Positions 47,714-57,864 of a stretch of DNA of 64,000 bases are shown here, piece after piece (the first letter of the stretch is position 1; each line of letters opens with the position of its first letter). Origin of the DNA: Tritrichomonas musculus (taxonomy: Eukaryota; Parabasalia; Tritrichomonadida; Tritrichomonadidae); NCBI GenBank assembly GCA_039105265.1, contig JAPFFF010000030.1, positions 806,001-870,000 on the forward strand. Reading direction: 5' to 3'. Made by a program: the position numbers and the translations under genes. The notes under the pieces are model-generated. The model was given only the letters and a program-made list of their open reading frames with translations. It made no database searches and was not told the DNA's origin.

Positions 47714-47790
47714 AAGGGGTAATTTTAACCTTCAATTGAAATCAAATAAATGACTTATATTTTAGGTATCAGTCATCAAAAATCATTTTG
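47714..47790 (-). repeat. Element B intergenic repeat, inverted copy 4
   Basis: Contains AAAAGGGGTAATTTTAACC and TTCAATTGAAATCAAATAAA, then TATTTTAGGTATCAGTCATC as in copy 3. Begins at the stop codon of the polymerase-adjacent gene. Confidence 0.8.
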
Positions 47791-47810
47791 AAGTTTTATT
47801 TTTGGTTTAA

Positions 47811-48056
47811 ATGAATAGTGCTATTAATGGTTTGAGTTGTGATACATCATCTTTACACGCTCAGTTTAGAAGGGTAAAGGATAAGATATTTGATAAATGT
47901 ATGAATTCTGAAGATGACGCATTAAACGGAACTTTTGATAAGATGATTCACATACTGTCGATATATAAACAGCTATTTAATGATATTGAATCGATTAAGA
48001 TACAATTAAGAACCATTGATGAACGTATTAAATCAGCTGAACAAATGACTTTATAA
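47811..48056 (+). CDS. Element B small helical protein
   Basis: 81 residues, helical and charged (IESIKIQLRTIDERIKSAEQ), not recognised. Start preceded by GTTTTATTTTTGGTTTAA. Between the polymerase-adjacent gene and the Cys-motif protein gene on the same strand. Could be a coiled-coil accessory protein; no counterpart was clearly identified in A or C. Confidence 0.5.
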   Translation: MNSAINGLSCDTSSLHAQFRRVKDKIFDKCMNSEDDALNGTFDKMIHILSIYKQLFNDIESIKIQLRTIDERIKSAEQMTL

Positions 48057-48120
48057 ATGAATCATTGAATGGCTCATCATTAATGTTGTTTTATTTTTAC
48101 CTAAAACGAATAACTTAAAT

Positions 48121-48690
48121 ATGAATAAAGCACGTATTCTATCATCAGAAAACGATGCATCAGTTAAGCAGGAACAATCAACCAGTATTAATATAAACAT
48201 CAAACCAAAGCAACCACAACCAGTTGAATATCCATCAGTTCAACCATTACCACAATCATCTCAAGCTACAAATTTTACTATACCTCAGATGAGTGGAGTA
48301 TATCAATCACAGCATCCAACAAACAACGTTTCCCTAGAAAGAGGTATCAGTGATATAGGAGCTGATATAACAGAACTTGAAACCAAAAACAAATTCCTTG
48401 AGATATTGTTATCAATCTATGAAACAAATCCAATAAAAGTCAATGATTTATTGATTTGTCATTCAAATACATTAATGGAGCTCATCAAATTACTAACACA
48501 AGCTGATAAAGTTGAATTGATTGTCAATGATGATTGTTCATGTAATGGTTGCGTTTCTCGTTCCAAATATCTTTTAATTGATAGGATATTGGTGTACAAA
48601 AATAATGAATCAAATGACTTGAAATACAAATATAATAGCATTTATACCGAACTCATTAGACACAACATTTCATTAAAAACATGTATTTAA
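48121..48690 (+). CDS. Element B conserved protein with CxCxxC motif
   Basis: 189 residues. It opens KARILSSENDASVKQEQST, followed by a Pro/Gln/Ser-rich linker, then a conserved about 110-residue domain: NKFLEILLSIYETNPIKVN, LIKLLTQADKVELIVNDD, DCSCNGC, and a C-terminus ISLKTCI. The element A protein at 55169-55675 matches throughout (QARILSSEAKSKNNTSISQE, NKFLEMLVSVYEDNPLKVN, ACNSCC, ISLKICV). It is one of the best conserved small proteins of the two elements, yet it has no known domain. The paired Cys suggest metal binding or disulfides. A virion component is likely but unproven. Confidence 0.7.
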   Translation: MNKARILSSENDASVKQEQSTSININIKPKQPQPVEYPSVQPLPQSSQATNFTIPQMSGVYQSQHPTNNVSLERGISDIGADITELETKNKFLEILLSIYETNPIKVNDLLICHSNTLMELIKLLTQADKVELIVNDDCSCNGCVSRSKYLLIDRILVYKNNESNDLKYKYNSIYTELIRHNISLKTCI

Positions 48691-48700
48691 AAACTAATAA

Positions 48701-48832
48701 ATGATATATGAAATATTAGTTGTTTCATTATTAACAGGTTTATTTTTAGTGAAGATTGTTGAAGTATCATTAATGATTCCTGACAAAGAACCAGAACTCA
48801 GTGAAGAGATAAGAACAAAAATGTATTCATGA
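48701..48832 (+). CDS. Element B 43-residue membrane peptide
   Basis: A short frame between the Cys-motif gene and the ATPase gene: an N-terminal hydrophobic helix (ILVVSLLTGLFLVKIV), then VSLMIPDKEPELSEEIRTK. Ends 24 bp before the ATPase start. The single membrane-spanning segment, tight spacing on both sides and same strand make it a plausible small membrane protein. It is too short to be sure. Confidence 0.45.
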   Translation: MIYEILVVSLLTGLFLVKIVEVSLMIPDKEPELSEEIRTKMYS

Positions 48833-48856
48833 AGAGCTTTAACGAAAACTAAAGAA

Positions 48857-49801
48857 ATGAAACGTTTCATGAAACCGACGCACTTTAATTATAAAGAGAT
48901 TTTATTCTCTAGTGGTTCTGATTATGATGATGACCGAATGAGTTTTGCATTTGAATATGAATCATTCAAGCCAACAGTTAATGAAAAGACATTTAATATT
49001 GATGATGAGATGAACAAAGCCTATCAACGCAATGAATCAAAAATAAAAAACGAATCAATCAGACCGATCGCGAAAGGAATCTATGCACAATACAATTCAT
49101 TGAACATACTTGTCGGAAATCAAGGAAGAGGAAAGAGCCATGTAGTTTTAAGAGATATCATTCAAATGTCAAGATTAAAGAACTCTGACTTTCATTTAAT
49201 CGTTTATATATCTAAGAGCGGAACAATCAATGATGCTACATTTATTGCTCAACGTGAATTGATTCAACTACCGATCAAAGTCATTAGTGATTCAAACGCT
49301 GAAGAATATCTTAAACAACTTGATTTATATAAAGAATTGTATGATAAATATTGTTCGACTCCAAAAATAGTAATCGAAGGGCCGGAGTCCCCTTTTGCGA
49401 AGCAAAATGAAAAGAAGTTAAATGATATGTTTGAGTTTCTTCATATCGATAAACTAGGTCAACCGAATAAACCGCTAAACACTATCATTCTTTGTGAAGA
49501 TGCGAGCCGTTCATTAATTTTAAAGACAGATTACTTTACAAATTATGTTTCACAGCTCAGACATAAGCATTCAATCGTTTACATTAATATTCAGTTCTTC
49601 AAAGCAATCAAAACTGAATATAAGCATAATGCGACATCATTCTTTATCTTCAGTGGTTATTCACGACAGAAACTCGGCTACATATATCATCAAGTTCCGA
49701 TTCCGATTGAGTTTGAACATTTATGGCAAAAATATAAAGACTTATCAGGTCATCAATTCGTTTTGGTCAATACGAGAACAAATACAATTGAGATTCATTA
49801 A
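48857..49801 (+). CDS. Element B packaging ATPase (A32/FtsK-HerA type)
   Basis: 314 residues. Walker A is VGNQGRGKS at about 87-95 and Walker B IILCEDAS at about 212-219, followed by a segment YVSQLRHKHSIVYINIQFFK with the conserved Gln sensor position. Same family as the element A ATPase at 25746-26561, with an N-terminal extension of about 45 residues (SSGSDYDDDRMSF). Expected to load the linear genome into capsids. Confidence 0.88.
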   Translation: MKRFMKPTHFNYKEILFSSGSDYDDDRMSFAFEYESFKPTVNEKTFNIDDEMNKAYQRNESKIKNESIRPIAKGIYAQYNSLNILVGNQGRGKSHVVLRDIIQMSRLKNSDFHLIVYISKSGTINDATFIAQRELIQLPIKVISDSNAEEYLKQLDLYKELYDKYCSTPKIVIEGPESPFAKQNEKKLNDMFEFLHIDKLGQPNKPLNTIILCEDASRSLILKTDYFTNYVSQLRHKHSIVYINIQFFKAIKTEYKHNATSFFIFSGYSRQKLGYIYHQVPIPIEFEHLWQKYKDLSGHQFVLVNTRTNTIEIH

Positions 49802-50256
49802 TCTAATACAATTTGTTGTTGAACACCTACAAACAGACGAGGCGTATTGATATTATATTTTTGTCTCATCTGTTCGATGAGTTCTTTTGTTTTCTTATCA
49901 TTAACTTTCCTGATACTGTAATTATAATACTTGTAATCTTTAAATGATTGTTCTTCATTTGAGCCTTCAGCGAAGAACTCAAGTGAATTCGTTGATATCC
50001 TTCTTCTGACATTTGATGTTAATGTTATATATTCGAGCCCGAGTTTAATAATCTCATCATGATATAATCGTTTAAATGCATTATCTTTGTTCTTCAATGA
50101 TATATACAACACTTTAGCTTTATATGCAGCCTTTCCGCAAGGTATCGGGTATCTATCACACAATATTGAGAAATCACATTGTTTGAACTTCTCTGATTCA
50201 TCCAACATTTCAATAAGTGAATTAATGTAATCATAAACCTTTGGTGTACTTGACAT
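49798..50256 (-). CDS. Element B gene next to the right TIR, unknown function
   Basis: 152 residues, not recognised: mixed alpha/beta, with CDFSILCDRYPIPCGKAAYK near residue 27 and a basic middle (NVRRRIST). Its 3' end overlaps the ATPase stop by a few bases, and its start lies about 30 bp from the inner edge of the right inverted repeat. By position it corresponds to gene 1 of element A, but sequence similarity is not evident by eye. Confidence 0.5.
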   Translation of the reverse strand: MSSTPKVYDYINSLIEMLDESEKFKQCDFSILCDRYPIPCGKAAYKAKVLYISLKNKDNAFKRLYHDEIIKLGLEYITLTSNVRRRISTNSLEFFAEGSNEEQSFKDYKYYNYSIRKVNDKKTKELIEQMRQKYNINTPRLFVGVQQQIVLD

Positions 50257-50288
50257 ATCTTTATCATGAAATTAAAAAACAAAAAAAA

Positions 50289-50784
50289 CAAAAATAAAGT
50301 TCATCAGCTTGAGAATGAATTAAATGAATTGTCTAATAAATGAGTTCTTCAAGTTCAGCTATTAATTGTTCAGGACCGTTGAATTTCTTTAGCTGTTTAA
50401 TAAAGTGATTTATCTCTTTTAGTACTTCATCTATGATATCATCATTATCGTAGAGGTATTTTAATGCCGGAATCCATCCTTTTAGCTTTTTATTGATTCT
50501 ATTAATGAGGGTGCTTAATTGTTCGGCTTGGTTTGACATTATAAATTGCTGATAAAAAAATAAAAAATTTTTGAAAGTTCGATTTTTTGAGTTGTGTTAT
50601 TTTTGTTCATTAGTCGTGTTGACGGCGGGCTTTAGCCTGACGGAAACCGACTGATATATACTACTAAACAAGTTCAAAGATGTAAATTCAAAAGTGTCTA
50701 CCGTCAACTTAAAATATGTATTTTAACCCTACCCCTTTTGATACCCCTTTTTTATCCCCTGCTCAGCCGGTCTACTATCTCTCT
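50289..50784 (-). repeat. Right terminal inverted repeat of element B
   Basis: Inverse of 28524-29019 over the full 496 bp, ending CTACTATCTCTCT. Carries the second copy of the 68-residue gene. Confidence 0.95.
50333..50539 (-). CDS. TIR-encoded 68-residue protein (right copy)
   Basis: Identical in sequence to the left copy at 28769-28975, reading inward from the right end. Having the gene in both repeats guarantees two copies per element and equal promoters at each end. Confidence 0.65.
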   Translation of the reverse strand: MSNQAEQLSTLINRINKKLKGWIPALKYLYDNDDIIDEVLKEINHFIKQLKKFNGPEQLIAELEELIY

Positions 50785-50790
50785 GTCGTT
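50785..50790 (+). repeat. Right target-site duplication of element B (GTCGTT)
   Basis: GTCGTT directly follows the last base of element B; it is the partner of 28518-28523. Confidence 0.95.
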
Positions 50791-51500
50791 CAAATTTGGC
50801 AGGTTTTGGTCTCAAACCAGATGTTTATCAAGGACTTGTCAGAGAATTACAGACTCCTTTATTGATTCCATCTCAGGAACTTACAAGAGAAATATTCGAA
50901 GGAACTGCCAAAGTAAACGGTCTCGAAATCAGTAAGTCAATTCCATTGAGAAATGCGACAAATATCACAATGATGTTTCCAAAATCTCCTGCTGACATTA
51001 CTTGTTTCGACAATATTATGTATCAAAATGTCCAGCTTGTAGTCAATAAAAGAACATATCCAGACACAGAATTTGCCAATACTTGTGCTGCAAGATTTTA
51101 TCAACATCAACTTATCGCAAACGAACTAGATGGAGCCTTAGAAGCCACACAAGAATTTGAAGACTCTTTCACACAGCCATTAAACGACCCAGCAACAGGA
51201 AAAAGATATACAAATTGCCGCTCAGACGGAACATCTTTTGGCATAAACTTCCAACTCGAAAGGAGCAATGCAGGCTATGTATTTGACGGAATAGACACAG
51301 GAAGTACCTCAATAACCGTTACGTTCAGAGGTCAGCCAATGTATCGTGGCGATGATGACACATACTTTATTCCCGACCCAGAATATCCTAACATGCATCC
51401 TCCGTCACCAGAAGCCTGGGTCTGTTCTGATACATACTTTACTTGGAGCGTTAATGGAGTCGAATATTATCCTAATTCAGTACCTGCAGGTTACGCGTAA
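50785..51500 (+). pseudogene. Element A major capsid protein gene, part after element B
   Basis: The C-terminal third of element A's capsid protein. It matches the end of the intact element B capsid protein (NATNITMMFPKSPADITCFD versus INVTTISVLFPKHHNDLTVF, TQEFEDSFTQPLNDPATG, RSNAGYVFDGIDTG, AWVCSDTYFTWSVNGVEY). Separated from the first part by element B. Confidence 0.85.
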
Positions 51501-51548
51501 AAAAAACAGTAAAAAAATATTTTTTTGCACATCCTCAATGCTGAATCC

Positions 51549-51881
51549 TCAGTACTCTAACTTCAAGAAAACAGTGAAATTGTCAGGCTTTATTTCGTTC
51601 CCTTCAGCGTCAGTAAACCATATCTTAAACTCTCTTTTTGTCCCGACAAATTCGTATTTCCTATTATCGTCTGGAGGAGTCAAATTAGCATACCAGACAA
51701 GAGAATCTTCGTACTCATCTCTTTGAATAAATGAAGCGTGCATTTCTGTTTCTCCGTCCAGATATCCATTACAGGTGGCTCGACAATATTGGAAGGAAAT
51801 ATATCGTTTATTCAATGAATTTGTGAATTCTGAGGGTAAAATATTGTTGTACTTTTTGGTAATGAAGTATGTCTTGGGCAT
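51549..51881 (-). CDS. Element A conserved small beta-rich protein
   Basis: 110 residues, counterpart of the element B protein at 33359-33709 (shared FQYC near residue 30 and the ending IWFTDAEGNEIKPDNF). Divergent from the fibre gene with about 14 bp between starts, sharing a short AT-rich promoter region (TTTATTTATTATAAA). A virion component is inferred. Confidence 0.65.
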   Translation of the reverse strand: MPKTYFITKKYNNILPSEFTNSLNKRYISFQYCRATCNGYLDGETEMHASFIQRDEYEDSLVWYANLTPPDDNRKYEFVGTKREFKIWFTDAEGNEIKPDNFTVFLKLEY

Positions 51882-51895
51882 TTATTTATTATAAA

Positions 51896-54800
51896 ATGAC
51901 CGCAATACTGACTAAACAGAACGCTTTAGACGGTGCATTTATAGGTGGCTCAAAGAATCCTTCCTCAATAAATTGTGATGAAATAAGCGCAAAAACAGCT
52001 GATATCGAACAAGATTTGACCGTTGGAGGAGATATAAATTTGGGAGGAATCTCTCTGAAATCTCAGCTCATTAACCATGAAGAACGAATAACTTCTTTGG
52101 AAATGTCCCCTGGTTCAGTTAATGAATTATCATATGAAGATGGTCTTGATGCCTATTCCCTTGATTTAAACTCCTTGTCGAAAGCAGAAAATGACGACAT
52201 CTCCGATGACTCCTGCGAAACAGGCGAATACAATATATTGAAAATCAAAATAGATATACCGTCTGACTATTCAGGAAATGTTTTTACAATAAACTGTTCA
52301 ACATTTGGTGAAGCAAAAATAGACGCAAAAAACGGCAAATTTACGAATCCCAAAATCGACTCAAATAACGCAATTTCCTATATTGAAAACGAATTATCTG
52401 CCAGAATTTATATGAGTAAGGAATCTCTTGACAATCCTTTTGACCTCTTTACTTCTGGTTTCATGAAAATAAACTTCACAGGAAAGGTGAAGCAATATAT
52501 TTCAAACAAGGAATCTAACCTCATAAATATCAAATGTAATAATGTCGATGCAGAAAATTGTCTCAAACTTTATACTTCTCCTTTACCGAATTTCTATGAG
52601 ATGAAGTCATATGGGACTACAGAAAATGAACAATATTATTATGCTGATTGGGGCTATATTCCTGGAACCGAAGAATTTGACAAGCTCTTAGATGGACAAT
52701 CTTTTGAGTTCCATGATGAGGTATTTGGTACAGATTTCAAACTCACAAAGCAAAATAATGAATGGGTCGGCAATAATTTGTCATACAATATTCCTGGCTC
52801 CAAATCAATCAAAGGAGAAACTGAGTTCTTCAAACATACATATCAAGGAATTTTCATTGAGCAAAACGACACAAATAGATACGTCCTAAGGAATTGGATA
52901 CACAATTATACCGACAATAATCCTTTTGAAGTCATTGTTGAGAAAGGACTTTGTACATTTAACGATTGCGAAGTGGCAAAATACGAAGATAAAGACGGAT
53001 ATTGGAGTGTTCTACTGAAATGTACCAAGAAGGAGTCATGTAATTTTTCGGCAAGTCTAAATATAAACGGAATAGAATATACCTCTGAATTTGGGTATTC
53101 TCATAGTAGTTATGAGTCAGAATCGTGTTATAAAGTTATTTCAGAAAATTGTTATAAATATATTCCTTTCCACTACAATAGCCGAATAGATATTGGGAAT
53201 CCTCCTTATGGACTGATACTTTATATGCCCTCAGACAAAGAAGTAATTTTTCCGATACCAGATGTTTCGTATAAAGAAGGAGGAAATACTTTTGAGTTTC
53301 TAGCAGGATGTGGGTATTATTCTGTCGTACCAAGACCTGAGGCATGTAGTACTTTATACACAAACTGTAATATACAGACTTCTGGCGTCGTTATTGGGGA
53401 AAATATTGAGTCTCATCTTTTTGTTCTAAATTCTTTGGGAAATACTGTAGATATAGCAAATAATAGAATATCTGAGCTGCAAAATCTTTATTCAAACCTC
53501 CAAAAACAACTAAACGATATGAAAAACAAGACAAATTGGTTTAATTATATCAAAGATGTTGTGTGTATAGCTGGTGCCACAGTTAATTTTGTCGGCGGTC
53601 CAAAGGCGCTTTTATCGTTGGCGGCAGAGGGAATATCAAAGGTAAAAAGATTTTGTTTTGCTGGTGAAGAGGTTTCGGAAGGAGCGGAGGCAATAGTTCG
53701 GGACGTTGATGTTCTTGCTGCTCCAAGAGAGATTCGAACAGCGCTGGAATTTATTGAAGAAATAGAGGCGTTTGACAAGAAATGTTTCCGATATCTTTGC
53801 TATGGAGTTGATGACAATGAGGAGATTAAAATAGACGGAGAGTATGAAGATTTTCGAATAAATGTTCCGTATTTAGATGTATATGCAGAAAATTGTCCTT
53901 CAGCTGCTTGGATTATGTCGATGACAAGAGAACAGAAACCGATTTTGTTGGGCGAAGAACTGACTAACAAACAGCTGATTACAGCAAAGGCAGTCAAAAA
54001 ATTGATAGATAATCATATGAAACAGCTCAAAACAGTCGATTTATCGGGTTATATTTCAAAGGAAGAAGCGGATGGAAAATATGCGATAAAAGATGAATAC
54101 TATTCAATGACCCAAGCTGATGAAAAATTTGTTGACGAAGATGAATTGGCTTATGAATTCAATAAATATGAGACAAAGGAAGTAGCTGAAGGAAAATATG
54201 CGACAAAAGAAGAGATTCCTGAAAAAGTTGATTTGACAAATTAAGTCTCAAAAGAAGGCGATTCAACAATAAATGGGAAAATAACAATATTAGATACGAA
54301 TACTACGGAATCAGATTTTAAAACATTGTTAATAGCAGGCATAGGTACAAATGAAAATGAAGCTGCTACTTTTGGTTTTTATATTGGTTCAGGTGTTTTA
54401 GGTGTTGCAGGTTGTGAAAATATTATTGGTTGGGATATAGAACATACCATTTTTCATAATAATGTTTTTATAACATATGGTGATTTAGAAATAGATGGTG
54501 TAGATGCAGATTGTTTAAAGATATATCAAGGAAATCCTGGTTTATATGAATCGAATATAGTTCTTGGTTTGGATTCAACAAAATGTTCTAAAATAGTATA
54601 TTATAATCAATACAATACTGCCCGCTGGAGAGTAATTTTGAATAATTCATTAGCATTTTCCTATGAAGTTTCTGCATCAGGAAGAGTATTCAATATTAAT
54701 GGAAATTTAGACGTCGACGGTAAAATATCATCAAACGGCTCAAATACAATTACTCATTATGCCCCGATAGAAGCGGGCGAAGAAATATCGGACTATAAGA

Positions 54801-55168
54801 TTGGAAAACCAGTATTTTTATCAGGCCATGTGTATAAAAGAGACCCGCAAAAAAATATTTTCGTCAGTTCGACAGCAGAAGACACCACAGACTGTATTTG
54901 CTCTGTAATCATAGACGGTTCATGGAAGGAATTTGTTGGTGTCATCGTAGAGGTAGATTCAGAAAACGGATGCGTCAAATTCGCTTCACACGGAGACGTT
55001 CTTTTTGCTTGCGATGACGCTAATTTGTATCAAATAGGAGATGTAATTCTATATGACGGAAGGATTTTGGACGAGGATTTAGGAATGACTTTGAAGATTC
55101 AACAAAGTATTGTGGGAACAGTCAGTGCAAAAATAAACGAACATACATTGGCTATTTTCATGCGCTAA
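51896..55168 (+). pseudogene. Element A fibre-like protein gene (broken)
   Basis: Starts at the ATG at 51896 (MTAILTKQNALDG), which aligns with the start of the element B fibre; the frame is open 9 codons further 5' but that part overlaps the divergent gene. A beta-rich N-terminal region with several Cys pairs is followed by the linker unit TQADEKFVDEDELAYEF near 54115, almost the same as in element B, and by a conserved end domain (NGSNTITHYAPIEAG ... EHTLAIF). An unusual hydrophobic helical part near 53560-53700 has no equivalent in B. Looks broken, about one break. Confidence 0.65.
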
Positions 55169-55675
55169 TTAAACACATATTTTGAGACTTATGCCATATT
55201 TTATGAACTGTGAGTAAATGTCATTGTAGGCATATTTCATGTCTTCTGTCTTGTTGTTTTTCGTTATGAGAATCTTCGAAATATATATCAATTTATCGGA
55301 GGAACAACAGGAATTACAAGCAATATCTTCGTCCAATACTAATTCGACTTTATCTGCGTCGGTCAAGAGTTTAATCATATTCATGAGAGATGTGGTATTA
55401 CAAACGAGATAAGCATTCACTTTTAGCGGATTGTCCTCATAGACAGAAACGAGCATTTCGAGGAATTTATTTTTTTGCTCGAGAGAGTCAAGCTGATTGT
55501 AGTTCTTTAAATCAGACAGCGAATTGCTTCTGGAGACTGTTTTTGAGGTGTTAAGTTGAGGGACATTGGGATAAGTTATTTGGATATTGGTATTCTGTTC
55601 TTGCGAAATTGATGTATTGTTCTTGCTTTTTGCTTCTGATGACAGTATACGAGCTTGTCGGAGAGTTCCAGACAT
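55169..55675 (-). CDS. Element A conserved protein with paired Cys motif
   Basis: 168 residues; counterpart of the element B protein at 48121-48690 throughout, including ARILSSE near the N-terminus, the NKFLEMLVSVYEDNPLKVN block, ACNSCC and the C-terminus ISLKICV. Convergent with the fibre gene, the two stop codons adjoining. The linker between N-terminus and domain is shorter than in B. Function unknown; a conserved structural or assembly protein is likely. Confidence 0.7.
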   Translation of the reverse strand: MSGTLRQARILSSEAKSKNNTSISQEQNTNIQITYPNVPQLNTSKTVSRSNSLSDLKNYNQLDSLEQKNKFLEMLVSVYEDNPLKVNAYLVCNTTSLMNMIKLLTDADKVELVLDEDIACNSCCSSDKLIYISKILITKNNKTEDMKYAYNDIYSQFIKYGISLKICV

Positions 55676-55696
55676 TATTTGAATAACAAAAAATTT

Positions 55697-55936
55697 TCAG
55701 GAGTAAAGATTGCTAACAGCTCTATTTAACAGATTTCTTACCTTCATATCTCTGTCATATTTTCGTTGAATCTTCTCTCTTTTTGCTATTTTTTTGGGGT
55801 CCGTGGGAGGTGTTTGGCTCAATATCCTTCGATAATATTGGAGACGAGATTTCAGTTGTTTCAGAGTAGGAGTGGCGAAAGTTTTTCTACCGTGCCAGTT
55901 TTTGAGAGGGAGGAGAGTGGGCTGTTCTTGTGACAT
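55697..55936 (-). CDS. Element A small very basic protein
   Basis: 79 residues with strong positive charge (RLQYYRRILSQTPP, KKIAKREKIQRKYDRDMK). Divergent from the integrase gene with 17 bp between starts. Basic peptides of this kind could coat DNA or be an adenovirus core-like protein; the composition is the only evidence. Confidence 0.5.
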   Translation of the reverse strand: MSQEQPTLLPLKNWHGRKTFATPTLKQLKSRLQYYRRILSQTPPTDPKKIAKREKIQRKYDRDMKVRNLLNRAVSNLYS

Positions 55937-55953
55937 TTTCTACCAAATAAAAA

Positions 55954-57849
55954 ATGAATACAAGTAAATTGCTTTACAATAACTCGGATGAAATAATAAA
56001 TCATATCATATCGGAAACAAACTTGCCGATAGACGATATGTTGAGAGGCAATGACGGGGATGTCCTGAATACCAGCAATAAAATCCGGATATTTTGTAGA
56101 TGCCTTTCTGACCCTCAACAAAAAGTAAATTATAAAGCTGAGAGGATACTAGAATGGCTAGGAAATCAGAAAGTAGACTCTTTAGACGACTATTTGGACT
56201 ATATGGACGATCCTTCTTATTGCTTCAATAATGGGAGAAAATTTACTTATAACCACGCTTTTACTCGAACAGACATTCAACACGTAAATAATTTCTTGAG
56301 AATCAACCAAGACAGAATCGATAGATTGCTTTTTGCAAGGATAGAACAACTAAAAGAAGGCATCAAAAGAGTCAATGAATCCAGATATAAAGATGCTTGC
56401 GAAAGAGCCAAAGAAGAATTGTTCAGACAAAAATTGACCAACAAAAACAAGCCACAATTTGGTGCTGTCAGAGATTTTATTCAGCAAAATGGCTGTACAG
56501 CAGACTCTCGCTTTGCGAGTGGAGGGAATAAACACATATATCTCTTTGAAGATACACCCAGAGTTTATACAAGAATTGTGATTCAAGATGATAATATACA
56601 ACAAATATATGACGAATTTATTGAGGAATGGGAAAAGAGACAAAGACCTAAAAGACCTATTTTTAGAGATACATTCACAGATAAATTGAACGAATTTGTT
56701 GTTTATAATCATGAGAGGCTGTTAGATAAAGAGGAATTCAATAGAGTCAGTAGTAATTGGGGAGAGAGTAGTTTGTCCGAAGACGAGAGATACAATAGAT
56801 ACGTCAATAAATTTTATTTCCAGCCAACGACATATTCAACCTATGAAATTCCTCAGGAGCAAAATATTATTGGGTTCAAAACAGAGAGTAAAATAAGAGC
56901 TTTGAAGAGTTTGTTTCCCGACAGACAGGTCAAAATGGCTGAGAATACATCATACTTTCCGCTGAAAAAGAACGCGAAGATGTATCAGCTCCATAAAGTT
57001 TCATCAAGAAATTCCTATATTATCGATTTGATGTTTGTTGATAAATTATGTTATTTGGTCATGATAAATGTCAATACAAGATATTTGTATGTTGAGTTGG
57101 TCAACCAGATATTGTTTGGAGAAGAGAAAGAAGAAAAGCATCAGAGATTCGCCAAATTCGATAAATCAGCAGATACATACTTGAAAACCCTCGATAAATT
57201 GCTGCAATCTGGCGTTGTAATAAAGAGCTTGACGTTTGATGGAGAGGGTTCTTTTAACTCAAGAAAGGCACAAGAATACTATATGGCACATGGAATAGAA
57301 TGGCAAACTGCGCCAAGAATGAGAATGGGAAACTATCCAGACTTTATGAAAAAGGAGCAAAAACAGGTAAAAACTGACCCGATGCACAGTTCTTTGGGAC
57401 TGATAGATAGAGTCATCAGAACACTGAGAGATATGGCTTACAATATGGGAATCGGAATAATTACTCCATCGATAATGGAAGAATTAGTGAGGCAATATAA
57501 TAACGCACCTCATAAAACACTCTCAAAATATGCCAGGAAAAGTGCCAGTCTTGCTGGGGTCCCCTATGGAGCCGTTTCTCCAAAGATGGTTCATGAAGAT
57601 AAAGAACTGGAATCGTTGATTGTGATGAATATTTGTAAAGAAAATTATGACATAATGACGAGTAAAGGATTCTATTTGCCAAAAGGGATGTCGGTAAAAT
57701 TGTATAACGAAAAGGATGGAATGATGAAGAGAAGGTCCAATGTACAGCCAGGAAAGTATAGAGTTGTTGGGTTCAAGAATGGTTTGTATGAAATTGAAGG
57801 ACAAAAAAATGACAGACAATTAGTACCGCGCTTTAAATTGGACTATTGA
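55954..57849 (+). CDS. Element A integrase (retrovirus-like DDE/D type)
   Basis: 631 residues. The first 330 or so residues are an extension not present in the element B integrase. The rve core follows: YIIDLMFVDKLCYLVMINVN, LTFDGEGSFNSRKAQEYY and LGLIDRVIRTLRDMAYNMG, covering the three acidic positions. A C-terminal SH3-like DNA-contact domain follows (PGKYRVVGFKNGLYEIEG). The core clearly resembles that of element B (MINVNTRYLYVE versus LINVNTKYLIVE). The reading frame looks whole. Confidence 0.9.
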   Translation: MNTSKLLYNNSDEIINHIISETNLPIDDMLRGNDGDVLNTSNKIRIFCRCLSDPQQKVNYKAERILEWLGNQKVDSLDDYLDYMDDPSYCFNNGRKFTYNHAFTRTDIQHVNNFLRINQDRIDRLLFARIEQLKEGIKRVNESRYKDACERAKEELFRQKLTNKNKPQFGAVRDFIQQNGCTADSRFASGGNKHIYLFEDTPRVYTRIVIQDDNIQQIYDEFIEEWEKRQRPKRPIFRDTFTDKLNEFVVYNHERLLDKEEFNRVSSNWGESSLSEDERYNRYVNKFYFQPTTYSTYEIPQEQNIIGFKTESKIRALKSLFPDRQVKMAENTSYFPLKKNAKMYQLHKVSSRNSYIIDLMFVDKLCYLVMINVNTRYLYVELVNQILFGEEKEEKHQRFAKFDKSADTYLKTLDKLLQSGVVIKSLTFDGEGSFNSRKAQEYYMAHGIEWQTAPRMRMGNYPDFMKKEQKQVKTDPMHSSLGLIDRVIRTLRDMAYNMGIGIITPSIMEELVRQYNNAPHKTLSKYARKSASLAGVPYGAVSPKMVHEDKELESLIVMNICKENYDIMTSKGFYLPKGMSVKLYNEKDGMMKRRSNVQPGKYRVVGFKNGLYEIEGQKNDRQLVPRFKLDY

Positions 57850-57864
57850 GTCATTTATGGCTCT

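Larger units (their letters stand above)
28524..50784. mobile_element. Polinton/Maverick element B, complete (22,261 bp)
   Basis: Bounded by 496-bp terminal inverted repeats that appear identical by eye and by an exact 6-bp target duplication (GTCGTT). It carries a full set: capsid protein, packaging ATPase, integrase, protein-primed-type B-family polymerase, fibre-like protein, DxNGD protein, HNH endonuclease and about ten small genes. All its large reading frames look uninterrupted. Identical terminal repeats and an intact duplication point to a recent insertion into the capsid gene of element A. Confidence 0.95.

Noticed and set aside
56350-56712. 120-residue minus-strand frame within the element A integrase
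   Set aside because: Antisense shadow of the integrase gene.
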